Positions 45,134 to 56,598 of a DNA stretch of 64,000 nt are shown here, one piece after another. How positions within the stretch are numbered: position 1 is the first letter of the stretch; every line of letters starts with the position of its first letter. The notes beneath the pieces were generated by a model. The model was not told where the DNA came from. It did no database searches and worked only from the letters and a program-made list of their open reading frames with translations. Position numbers and translations under genes: made by a program. The stretch is from Takakia lepidozioides (taxonomy: Eukaryota > Streptophyta > Takakiopsida > Takakiales > Takakiaceae), in contig CM060731.1 of the NCBI GenBank assembly GCA_030704615.1, positions 75,868,756-75,932,755 of the forward strand, in the 5' to 3' direction.

Positions 45134-45394
45134 TTATAAAATATTTTGGGGGGCAAGCCCTAGTACATTATTTAGGATTATTTGGTGCTTTTTTATTGCT
45201 GACTTTCGTTTTTAATCATCTTTTATAAAAAACAAAAATCATCTCTATGTTTTTTAAGGAAAACAATGTTTTTTAAAAGCGTTATTAAAAAGACGGAAAA
45301 ACATTAAAACACCCGAGGCATCTTTTGGTGGTAGGTGCACCGCCCCATTCTCCCCAAAACAAATAATTAGTAATTACCAATAATTAATCATTAT

Positions 45395-45455
45395 ATCACT
45401 CTTTTTTTTTCTGAAGAAGAACAGGGGACAGTGGCCATGGAAATTTATTAATGGA
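45395..45455 (-). repeat. A-tailed retroelement 3' end, copy b
   Basis: The reverse complement carries TTAATAAATTTCC, then CTGTCCCCTGTTCTTCTTCAG and an A run, matching copies a and c. It probably marks the 3' end of a degraded element lying to its right on the minus strand. Confidence 0.55.
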
Positions 45456-46289
45456 TGATCGGAGATACAATGAAGTGGAAAAAATAACCACCCGGAGGCC
45501 GTAAAGGCTTACAGCGGGGATACCACCCCGTGACCAAAGAACCAAGAAGAAGAGATCAAAAAATGCACCAGAGATCAGAAAGCAGAGAGAGAACAAAGAG
45601 CAAAGAGCAAACTGAAAGTGTTTGTCTTTCAAAGATCGCAAGTCACGGAGGGAAACCAAGAGCAATACTAAGGGAAGAGAATGAGAAAAGCACTGAAGCT
45701 GCGAGATGTGCAAAACTAAGTGTTGAGACCAGAAAGAAAAAACATAAGTCCTACATGCCTAAGAACAACCTACTGGTACCCTTAGAAATGAAGTTGAGCT
45801 CTAAAACTGCCTCCATACCTCCCTTTACACATCCTTGCTGGAAAACCAGTTTTTAGGTTTGGATTTAGAGTCCCTTGCACGTTTGTGGCACCAATTGAAG
45901 TCATGTTCCTCCCCGTCAGCTGGAGATCACCCATTGGTGGGGGGAGGTGTCTTTCCATTGCATTGCAGTGTCGGAAATACGGGTGCCGAGGAGGCCATTC
46001 TTGCACCAGGCGTCATCAAACCTCTAGAGAAGCTGCAACCTGCGCCGATCTGAAGCTCCGGGAAGAGCTGCACACAAGGCCAACTAGGCTTTTTTCCCCT
46101 CAATCATCCCGGTCAATATACACAAGAAATAATATTGATCTGAGACTGGGGGGTTTGCCAAGATAGATCCATGCACATCTAGATTTCCACATTGCCCACA
46201 GGGAGTGAGCGCGTAAACAACCCCGCACTGGGCAATGAAGCATAGGTTTTGTCCTGCCTATAATTCTTCAAGTACTCAGTCAGATTGGG

Positions 46290-46760
46290 TTACACTCTAC
46301 TCTTACCAAAGAGAAACTTTGTACGCAAATGGTGCAACAAATGGGCTCACTTTCTAGGCCATCCACTCACTTGGAAACCAGTGTGGGATGATATCTAGAA
46401 AAAACAGAGATCAACCAAGGTGACTGCCTTTTTATGGAAGATAGCTAATAGAATTCTCCCGAGCTGCTATGTTCACTGACCCCCGGCTTCGTGTGCTTCT
46501 TGCAATCAGCAAGCTCCTGAGGATTTGGAGCATTGTCTAGTAATATGCCCATTTGCTCGGGTTATTTGGGATAAGGCCCATGTTTTAGATTCCTTTTGGA
46601 ATCCCAATTTGGCTTACTTTGCTTCTGCCTTGTTGTTGAATGTTGAAGGTAATCAGGTGTTTTGCATTTGCTCTGTGTGGGAATCATTGAGAGGGATCGT
46701 CTTGTGGAATATATGGAAAATGAGATGTGCATGAGTACTTTTCCAGAACGTGAGGCGTTG
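46290..46760 (+). pseudogene. L1-type LINE zf-RVT fragment
   Basis: The plus strand encodes the zinc-binding C-terminal domain of an L1-like reverse transcriptase: TKVTAFLWKIANRILP, CASCNQQAPEDLEHCLVICPFARVIWDKA and an IVLWNIWKMRCA tail. Stops interrupt it near 46397 and 46477. No other part of the element is recognisable nearby. Confidence 0.75.
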
Positions 46761-46914
46761 TATGGAGATCATAGTGTTGGCATTGGGCTCACTCAGACCT
46801 CAGTTTTTGATTAGTTTATATTGTTATAAGCTGCTGCCAGATGTTCCCTTCTATTCTAGTCTCTTTTTAACCGAGCTCCAGTATCATCATGTTGACTCGT
46901 GCATGGATTGCGAC

Positions 46915-49790
46915 TCATCCATCTACATCCCGATTGACCAAACCCGGTCGATGCACAACTTGAAAGTCATACTCCTGGAGTAGGAGTGCCCACCGTGCAA
47001 GCTTCCCCGTAAGCTTGTCTGATTCCATTAACCACTTGAGTGGCTGGTGATCCGTGACAAGGGTGAAGAGATTGTCGTATAAATAGCACATGAAGTATGT
47101 CACGGCCCACACTGTAGCTAAGCACTCTCCCTCATATGAGCTATACTTAGTCTCTGCAGCATTATTCGAGCGGTTAGTATAAGCCACTACGAACTTTCTT
47201 CCCTCATCATCCACTTGTGTGAGCACCGCTCCAAGCCCCAGCATGCTTCAATCCGTATGTAGCTGAAAGGGACGCCCCCTGATAGGTCGTCTCAAGATGG
47301 GCGCCGAGGTCAATCTCGCCTTGAGCTCTTGAAAAACTCGTTCATGTTCATCTTCCCACTGCCACTCCTGGTCCACCTTGATTAGCTTGGTTAGAGCCTT
47401 TGCAATGGCACTAAATCCTTTGACAAATTGTCTGTAATAGTTTGCCAACCCCATGAAAGTTCGAATTCGGCTCACATCTGTGGGGCGTGGAATTTCTGCA
47501 ATGGCCTTTATCTTAGTCTGCTGTACCCCCAATCCTCCAGGATATCAATCTGGTTGTGGAAAAACTTGCACTTCCCCGGATGCAGTTTCAATCCGTGCGC
47601 TCTCAAGCGCTCAAATACCACCTAAAGATGTCTTTCATGCTCCTCCACCGTAGCACTGAAGATGATGATGTCATCTATGTAGCACCGAGCAAACTCTACC
47701 CCTGCTAGAATCATGTTCATGACTCTCTGGAACTCTGTAGGAACGTTCTTAAGCCCGAATGGTAAGAATCGTAGGCAATCATTCCCGTGCTCATTGATCC
47801 CCCAGAATGTCGTCTTCTGCTTGTCCGCCTCCTTGATCGGCAACTGGTGATATCCGGATCGCTAATCCAAATTGCTACAGACCTTAGCATGCCAAATGGC
47901 ATCAAAGATCTCATTTAGTGTGGCATGGTATACTTATCGAACTTGGTCTGACGATTTACAAGCCGGTAATCACCGCACATAGGTCTCTCCGTCCAATTGT
48001 CATAGACATCATTCTTGGCTGGCATCACTGTGAAGCATACTCTCCACCAGAGAGCTCCACCAAACCTGCCTCTCAAAGGTCTTGAGTCCTCATCTGAATC
48101 AAAGACCTCTCCATGTCACTGTATCTATAGGGTCTCCGGAAGATTGGCGTGTCAGTGGCCAACTCAATGCGAATTTCCTGACCCTTTAGTGCTCCCAAGT
48201 CCTTCAAACTGAAGGCAAAGCAATTCCTATAAGCCCTCAGGAATCGCCGTATACGCCGTCTCTCTCCTCCGGTGACAATGGGTCCAATGTCAGGCTCCCA
48301 ATTATCCTCCGTAACTGCAACCTTAAGTCCAGTGGGCTTAGAGGTAGAAAACGCGTCCCGTGGTTCTGCAACCTCTTGAGCAAAGACCACGGCATGCTCT
48401 GTCAGTGACAAGGCCTCATCTTGCCCCATCATCTCATCCTCGAAGACTTCCTCAACCCGGGAAAAATCCCCAACCTCATCCATCACCGCCGCCTTGACTG
48501 CCAACTCCCTCTAAACCTCGAGCATCTCCCACGTGTGCCATGGATACCTACACCCCGTGGTCCTCACCTGCTTGCCCCCACTCACTGCCTGTACCATCTC
48601 GGTAGGCAAGGAGGCTGTCAAGGAAAGTGTAATGGGAGAAGTTGTCCGCAACCTGCGCTGCTCAGCCATACTCAGGCTGATGATCCAGGTCAAGTAATTG
48701 AGATCCATTGTTTGCCCCAACACCTGACGACTTGATGCCTCAGAAAGAAATGGCACTGCCATGGTACCAGTGGTAAAACCCATTGCCGGCTCACGCTCGT
48801 TGGCATTGGGCTCACTAACGGCTACAACTGGGCATCCCACAGGAGGCCAGATCCACTATCCCGGAAAGCATGCGATCCTGGGAAGCTTAGCAGTGTAGGT
48901 AGTAGCTCGTGGTTGACCCACCTTGTTGACCACTGCCAAAAGGCGACCGGTCATCCAGGACGGCCCTTTTGCAGCCTACACATCGAACAATGAAATCATT
49001 TCCACTGATAAGACTTGTACACATAAAAGAGAAATGTTTGAAAAAAAAGATGGTAATAGCCTGAAATGAAATACCAGAGTGAAGAATGAGGACAGTGTCT
49101 CCCAGGTAAGGGACTTCTCCACGCCAACTCCTTTCCTCCAGGACGCCATCATGTCCAGGAAGCCCTCGTTCACAGTTTGTTGAAACTAAGGACCAACCAC
49201 TCTGCCGGGGTGAGGGATGGCCTTGTATGGCCACTCAGACAGCTTCAGCCCCTTCAATCCCCCTTGAGACTTCTGAGCTGCTTCCCCATGGGCGGTGCCC
49301 TTATCTTTCTCCTTAGCATTTTTCTCTTTTTTTTGCTTCGGGCTCGGATCAGGCATTGATTTTTTTGCTTTCAAAGCCCGGTGATCTCTCAGCATCACCT
49401 GTCTATCCGACAGAGGAGCCAGAGCCTCGGCGTTATCATTCAGGTTACGAATGACGTAATCCTCCGACCGTGTGGATTCTTTCGGGCAATCCAGAAACTA
49501 CCCGCAATCCTTCAAGTGCGATTTGCTCCAGTCTTTAAGAATACCTGATGTGTACATGGTTGTCTCTGGCGCAGTCTTTGCCCACCCATCGATGAAGAAC
49601 GGATGGGAGCTAAGATGGCCACTGAGAATCATCACAGTGTAGATGTGCCTGCAATAAATGAAGAATAGAATGATGTGAAGCCATATAAACAGGGACCGGA
49701 AGACAAGACAATCTAGGTGTAGTCTGGCAACTTTGAAAGGCCAGTGGACTAGAGTGATTCCGTGTGGTGGAATGAAAATCTTGTTCAAGC
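46915..49790 (-). mobile_element. Ty3/gypsy retrotransposon remnant
   Basis: Reading the minus strand right to left: a basic gag-like block (49398-49186), gag/protease debris, a pre-RT block (48504-48073) ending FRRPYRYSDME, reverse transcriptase pieces (47843-47622) with FLPFGLKNVPTEFQRVMN and catalytic YIDDIIIFS, the thumb/connection (47532-47248; MGLANYYRQFVKGFS) and RNase H (47244-46915; YSSYEGECLATVWAV and TDHQPLKWL). The pieces are split by frameshifts and stops. No integrase or LTR pair was found, so the element is truncated and dead. Confidence 0.85.
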
Positions 49791-49949
49791 TTGCGTTAAC
49801 GCAAGCCTGAACTTAGGCCAACACATACACCCCAGTACATACCAAGATAATTAGGCCGACTTGTCCACGGATGGAAAACAGAAGATCTTATTTTTTCTGG
49901 CTCGGAGAACCTTGTTCTTCTACCTTCATGGCTTTCTATAAGGTTATTT

Positions 49950-50015
49950 TTCCCTTACCTATTAATAAAGTTTACCAGGGGTACAATCCCCCTGTTCTTT
50001 AGAAAAGAAAAATCA
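49950..50015 (+). repeat. A-tailed retroelement 3' end, copy c
   Basis: Carries TTAATAAAGTTTACCAGGGG, AATCCCCCTGTTC and an A-rich tail, matching copies at 43660-43742 and 45395-45455 (both minus). Confidence 0.6.
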
Positions 50016-50640
50016 ATTTTTTGAAAAAGAAAACCATTCTGGCGAATGCCTTGGGGAAAAAAAATCCAAAACATCCAATTGCTGGGGCTGGTGGGAAAAA
50101 AATCCATTTTGACCGGGAAAAATAATTTTCATGCCAGAAAGAGAAAATATCAGAAAAGACGGCTAATTAAAATACCAGCAGGTCAATAGTATGTAGATGG
50201 ATGGATCCAGTATTCATTCATGATTGCGGTATTCGTCGGAAGAGTACTGCTCGTCAGCGGACGGAGCCCTTGGATGAGGAGTAACCATCCATCTGACGGA
50301 TGAGTAAAAGTAACCCTACCGCGGTGACATAGCTTTTACCGCACTTCACTATAACGGGGCTAACTGGGGCTGGTTGTGTTAGCGGTGTTAGCTACAGAGA
50401 GGGCAGCACGTTGGCTTTGCTGGTTTGCGAGCTACTGAACTACCCTGCCTGCCATCCTTCGCTTCTCCATCTGCTTGCTCATGCGCTTTCTCTGAGGATT
50501 CTGGGGTCTCGCTGGATTGCTTGCCATCAATTGGTTTCTGTTTCGCTTGGTGGGTCTGTGAGGGCGGATTGGGGTGTGTTGTGGAGGTGGGTTGAAGCTG
50601 TGCGTGGAGATTAGGGCTGTAGAGTAGGTGTTCTTGCTCC

Positions 50641-53600
50641 ATGACCCCCTCCCCGATGTCCTCGACCTCGCCATCGCGATCGCCGCAAACCTCACCCCGA
50701 CCTGAGGCTCCACAGACCTTGCCGCATGAGCGGTCCTTGCTGTCAGTGGGATTCAACCAGGACCATGGATGTTTCTCATGTGGCACGCAGACGGGATTTC
50801 GCATCTACAACTGTGACCCCTTCAAGGAGACGTTTCGGAGGGAATTCGATGGTGCGGGGATTGCCATTGTAGAGATGCTATTTCGGTGTAACATTCTGGC
50901 TCTGGTTGGGGGCGGCAAGGCGCCTCGATACTCGCCTAACAAAGTCATGATTTGGGATGACCATCAAAGCCGGTGTATTGGTGAGCTTTCCTTCAGGAGT
51001 GAGGTTCGAGCGGTTAGATTGAGGCGGGACCGGATTGTGGTTGTTTTGGAACACAAGATTTATGTTTACAATTTCGCAGACCTTAAGCTTCTTCACCAGA
51101 TTGAGACCTTGGCCAACACCAAGGGGATTTGTGCGCTTTCACCAGCATCGAACTCGTGTGTTCTTGCTTGCCCTGGGCAGCGGCGGGGCGAGGTCCGGAT
51201 TGAATTATACACTCTGAAGAAGACCCGGTTCTGGCAGGCACATGAGTCATCACTCGCTTGTATGGCGCTTTCTCTGAACGGAACTTTGTTGGCGACGGCC
51301 AGCACCAAAGGCACCCTCATCCGCATCTACAGCACGGTGGATGGCGCGAAATTGCAAGAGGTTAGCGTTTGGTGATCCTATGTCTTGATGTTTCTGTCGT
51401 TTGTCTACTTTGCTTTGTTTATCTTTGCGGCTTTCCGGATCTTTCAGACGCGTAAGTGGTCGTCAAGGATTCATACGCAATCCTTATTCTGGTTGTCCAT
51501 CAGCATGAAAGGTTACACAAATTTAGTGACTAACGCCCTTTCGCCCTTTCGGAAAATGAGATTAAGTCAGCCGTGATACAGATTATGGGTGTCGTTTAAA
51601 CACATACATGATCCTGGATGCCAGAATTGAGGCACAAAGGTGTGCACAAAGATGCTAGGGTTTGCCATAATGGATCCTCATGCAACTTCTGGCCTCCCTA
51701 GGATATGAATCAGTGTTCCAGAGGAGGCTGTGGCTTGTCCACGTGGGGGCTAGGATTTTCATTACGGTCTTTTACATGGATAGACTTTGGAGGAGTCTGG
51801 TTTTAATTGGCGCAGTAGCAGTTGACCTAGTACATTCCCTGAACTAGTGGATTACTGGTCCAACCCCCTTTGCTAAGTAACCATGGTAGTTGTCAGGTCA
51901 GTTTTCCTAGCTGGTGTCTAAGGTCCTAGAAATTCGTGTGAGTCTCAGTCTTATGTGGTGATCAGGCATTGGGCGATGACCCAGTCATTGATGCAGATTC
52001 ATCGTTTCAGCTTGTAAGCCTGCAGTATCAGCCTCCCCTCCTCTTTTGACCTTCGTTCAAAGGATTTGTTTGTGAGGCTAGCCTAAATCCAGTTCACCAG
52101 AGGTCAGCTGCCTCAACAGAACGGTGTCTCAGAGCGCGAAAATCGCACTCTACTTGAACGTGCAAGGAGTATGGTGAATTTATGTCTCATGCTTTCACCA
52201 AATATCTCCATGAGCATGGGATTACACGGCAGCTCAGTCAGCCTCTTCGGGAAATGCAACAAAGGGTAGAAGAGTGCATGCATGCCCATGGATCAACCTT
52301 GCGTCAACGCAAGGTTGAGGCTTCATCTGCCCAGAGGGAGGAGGGCCACATGTAATTTCATCGTAGCTCCTTAATCAAGGCTCTTGTATTGCCCAACCAT
52401 AGGCCACTTTTTTTATATCAGAACCAGCATTTGGGGTGAGACTGACAGATTCCGATATAGAGAGTTGCATCTACAGAGTGAGAGAAAATGTGGCCGGTGA
52501 GGAGGGAGAGGCAAAAAGACAGACTGCTGGATTCCACTACATTTCTTTAATCTCCAAGGCGTGCATGTGGACAATTCCTCAATGGATTGACAGTCATAGG
52601 AGGGATATAGAAGCATCTTATTGTATAGATACTAAAGAGCCCTGTGGTTTTGTGAGCAGCTTCGGCGAGGAGCTGACCGAGCTGACATTTACAGTATCGC
52701 TTTCTCAGTAAATGCTCAATGGCTGGGGCTCTCCAGTGACAAAGGCACAGTTCACGTGTTTGGTCTGAAGCCCACAACTGAAGATGCACGTGGTGATGCT
52801 ATGGGTATGGGCACCTCAGCCACTGGCAACACCACGCTACCATCATCAGGGGGCAGTGGTGGCAGTGGTGGCAGCCTCCTACTGGCTGGCTCCTCACTGT
52901 TGTCCTTTGCAACCTCCAATGCTGGCTCCTCTCTTTCCTTCATGAAAGGTGTCTTGCTCTCGCTATCTATTTTTTGCGTTGTCTTCTTGTCTCATGAGCT
53001 CTTGGGGTTTCCCTCTCTCAGTTGTGGCACAATTGGCTGAAGGCTGATCATGGTTTTGAGTTGATGTTGCCAGTTATCGGTTGAACTCAGACAAAAAATA
53101 TGCTGACAGGGAAGACACGGCTTGTTTTGAGTTCATGTTGGCAGTAATAGGTTGACTTCAATTAAAAAAATATTGACAAGAAAGACATGCTGATGTGACA
53201 GGGGTGCTACCCAAGTACTTCAGTTCAGAGTGGTCTTTTTCACAGTTCCGGGTGCCTGAGGAGACTCGTGCTATTGTTGCATTTGGACCTCAAAAGAACA
53301 CGGTTATTATTGTGTGTGCGAATGGAAGGTATGGAAGAGCTCTCTCTCTCTCTCTCTTTTTCTCTTTAAACCCTGGTGGGTGCGAACCCCACGAAAGGCT
53401 CCGGAGGGTTAGTTTCCCACGGGGTCAATGGCTGTAAGGCTATGTCAAGCCAACATTCGCAGGGAATGGCAAGAGTACATTCTCTTCTCTTGACATTTTT
53501 GCAAGAAAAGCAAAAGTAAAAATGTCCAAGATCAAAAGCCAAAAACCTCGGTTTTGAAGTTCTTCACAATAGTGTGATTGACTCCTTAACTATAGAAGTG

Positions 53601-54016
53601 GGTTGGACTGATGACCGACAACTCTACTAATGTTGATATTGGTATCACCTGGAGTTGTAAAGTTCTGGTATCCCACACCCTGGACAATAGCTTAATACAG
53701 CAGGGGGGAGTGAAAGAGGCATCAAGATAAGACTTTGACAAAATGCACTTCAGGTCACAAATAGCAAATGTGTAATAGAGGATTAATGTGGGTAACCTAC
53801 AGCATTGTGTAGAGTTACCATTTCCTTCATCATATGATTGTGAGGTTATTTTGGAGGTGGTTTAACTGTGCCTTTTGGGTTTGTTTTGTGTGGTTTGTCC
53901 GTGGCTACAGTTACTACAGGTGCTCATTTGATCCAGTACAAGGTGGAGAGATGGTCCAGCAAGAGTATGAGCGGTTTATGAAGCATGAGGAGGTGGAGGA
54001 GGTGGTTACTGTGTGA
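50641..54016 (+). CDS. ATG18: ATG18/WIPI PROPPIN autophagy protein
   Basis: WD-repeat phosphoinositide-binding protein (PROPPIN) that acts at the phagophore in autophagy. Exons: 50641-51360, 52660-52948, 53202-53328, 53911-54016; in phase, 413 aa. Seen: an N-terminal Ser/Pro-rich lead, [20 protein letters not shown] (blade 1), [57 protein letters not shown], then the PI3P-binding LRRG motif at residues 241-244, [23 protein letters not shown], a Gly/Ser-rich loop with [34 protein letters not shown] and VQQEYERFM. The start ATG at 50641 is the first in frame; Met-Ser residues a few codons on are alternatives. Intron 1 (1.3 kb) contains a Ty1/copia integrase scrap. The LRRG variant in place of FRRG is common in plant ATG18s. 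Confidence 0.95.
52090..52200 (+). pseudogene. Ty1/copia integrase fragment in ATG18 intron 1
   Basis: The plus strand reads [20 protein letters not shown] and then [10 protein letters not shown], the hallmark end of the copia integrase core. Nothing else of the element is recognisable and the frame is closed on both sides. Confidence 0.7.
53340..53485 (+). repeat. Diverged dispersed-repeat copy in ATG18 intron 3
   Basis: A (CT)n run is followed by GGTGGGTGCGAACCCCAC, then GGGGTCAATGGCTGTAAGGC and GAGTACATTCTCTTC. It resembles the LINE 3'-end blocks at 23285 and 39150, and its hairpin resembles the one at 5664-5680. Confidence 0.55.
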
Positions 54017-54509
54017 TTCTTTGGACAGTCCTGTAATTCTCAAGGACAGTCTATTACTCATCGGTACAGTGTATTTTTCAATCCTAACAGGGAAGGTCTG
54101 GTTCTAACATAGTGGGCAAACACTTTCGAAAGCATGGAAGCCTCAACTCCCTCTGTCACATAGTTCAAAGCATGGTACATCATGAGACCTCGCCGTGGGA
54201 TTCTTCAGTTATATGCAATGGTCCACCTTCAAGAGGATATGCAGAGCTACCAAATAAAGCATCGGTTGTGTCCCAGAGCAATATTTCATATTCTAATCCT
54301 AGACTAAGTCAGCAGTGTGATTAGGATTGAGAAATCGAGGTCCATGGAATGGTGGAACCATCTTCCTGCATTGCTGTTGTGGTGGGCTGGAGCATTGCTC
54401 TGCCATTTTCTTTTCTTTTGGGTGTGCTAGATGTATATACATGGAGAGCTGTCTAGTTACCCAGGTTGTGGCTTAATTCTGAGCATCTTCTCTTATCCCT
54501 CTTGGTTAT

Positions 54510-54580
54510 GTCCGTACTGTGCATGGGATCTATGGCCACAAGGCTACCAAGTATAGTTCATTTGTCCCTCTCTTAGTGCA
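54510..54580 (+). repeat. Short dispersed-repeat copy
   Basis: Contains GGATCTATGGCCACAAGGCT, a near match to the LINE 3'-end block at 39160 and 23310. It lies about 0.5 kb downstream of the ATG18 stop. Confidence 0.5.
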
Positions 54581-56288
54581 GGGGAGTGGTGTCAGGTCTG
54601 AAACGGGGACCATCCGCAAAATATGTCTGGATGTAAAACTGGGAACTCCTTTTCCCAGTCTTTGTACATGGGAGGGTTTGTGATGCATTTATATCTCGTG
54701 TGTGTGTCTCTGTACCGGGCATGACCACAGTGACAGGGACAGCAGCAATGGAGTTTGCCGGGGCAGTTTGCCGGTTACCGAACAACCTTGTTGATCCGGA
54801 ATTGTAATCTCATGAGTGGGGCTATCAGAGGGTTTTGGGACTGGTAGTAGGAGGGGTTTAATTCATTTAACAGGTGGAGACAGTGAACTTCCCCCTTCCT
54901 GGGTTGTAAATACATCTATATATGATAGATAAAAGCATTTCACAAGCTACTCTGTATTGTTTATGATGTTCTTTCATAGTAGGTTTCTCTTCCTGGGGCT
55001 ATTTTGTTCCTCATACTCTTCCATGGTTTTGTCTGTCATGCTAGGTTTCTAAAACAATTCAAAAATTTGCATGGGTACTTTAGGTTTCTGGACTCACAAA
55101 TGATGGAAGGATGAATTGATAAGTAGACGAAACACAGCAGCTTACTCCACACTAATGGTAATCACTATATTCTAGAATATCTCATATTTTGTTGTAAAAT
55201 CTGCACCTCTGGCCATTTTTTCATTCATATGTAAGAACATCTTACTCTTAGCCACCCCCATGACACCCAACCCAGATCTCACCATTCACTGCACAGAAAA
55301 ATAGGTATTGTGACAATTGGTGCGCAGAATAGGTGCTTTTCACAAAAGAAACAAGAAACCCTCAAATGTGTAGTCGGCCCTCTCACAGTCATTGTCCACT
55401 AGAGGAGCAATTCAACCACATATGGTACACATGGCTGGTGTTGTCACCATATTGATGTGAGATCAGTCATTCAACACTTGTGTAACATATGACATGCTGA
55501 CATATGGACCATGTAAGTTCCAATCTGTCACCTTCTAGTTGTTATACAACTGACTGCCCAAAAAAAACGAACCAAACGTTTGCCAAAGTACCCATTCGGT
55601 GTCACATCGAACATGCGGTTTGAATTCATAACCACTAGTGAGGCAGCTTGTGTCCTTACCACAGGCTAAATATTGGGTGTTGGGATGTATGACACACTAT
55701 TTAGACACGTGTCTTTGCATGTGAAATGGAAGGCCTCTATCCCCTTTTTGTAGGAAGGAAAAAAAAAAAAACTGATGGTGTTTATAGTGACATATCACAA
55801 CATAAGTTTCAATATTATATATCAGTATATATCAGTGTTGGACTGGTATACCTGGTTGGACCTAGGAATACAGGTATGAATATATATATTGAAGAACATT
55901 CCAGTCGGGTATGAACGAACCAGTGTACCCATGTCATACACGTATTGGGGGGGGTACGTCGTTAGGATTCCCCCCCCCACACATACCATACCAGTCTGGG
56001 TATGTGCAAGTGCAGTGTGGTCACGATACCAACAGTATTGCGGCAACTTTATGGTGGACAGAGCTGGGTATCAATATGGCGATGGCATTAGATTTTTGCG
56101 CCTATGCTGCAGTAGGGTGCGGCTCCTTCAATGAGCAAAGTAGTGGCTGCGGATTGCAATATTCTAGTCTTTGGCCTTGCAGCAAACAATCTGCCTTCAT
56201 GACGACTCTTAGGGACGTACATGCTATGTGTATGCAATCTCGGCAGGTGATTTTCTTCTTTTGGGGTCGGCTTCTTCTAACCTGGATC

Positions 56289-56353
56289 ATTCTTCTGCCA
56301 ACGATTATGATTGTGTTACAAATTCTTCTGCCAACGATTATGATTGTGTTACA
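56289..56353 (+). repeat. Two-copy 33-bp tandem repeat
   Basis: A unit beginning ATTCTTCTGCCAACGATTAT is repeated immediately (56289-56321 and 56322-56353) with no mismatch seen. It is upstream of the hAT transposase and may belong to its 5' region. Confidence 0.9.
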
Positions 56354-56598
56354 GCCCACCTGCTCTTGCTTTGGAACTAGAGATCAGAACTCCAAAATGC
56401 CTTGTTAATGTGTACTGATTCTTTTGTTAGTTTGGTGGCTGGTGTCAATGCTTAAATGGTTTACCCTCACAGTCCTCATACTAGCAGCCCTCATCTTCAC
56501 TAGATAGTGAATTGAAACTTTAGTAGTGGTCTGCCTAAGCTTTGCAGGGGTTTCCCTTAAGTGGCCGTACTTTTTGGGATACTGTAATTTTTGTTGGG

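Larger units (their letters stand above)
54017..56540. other. Intergenic after ATG18
   Basis: Holds the ATG18 3' UTR, the short repeat at 54510 and AT-rich sequence with TATATATCAG repeats near 55815-55835. A direct repeat of 33 bp lies at 56289-56353. No gene was found. Confidence 0.4.
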
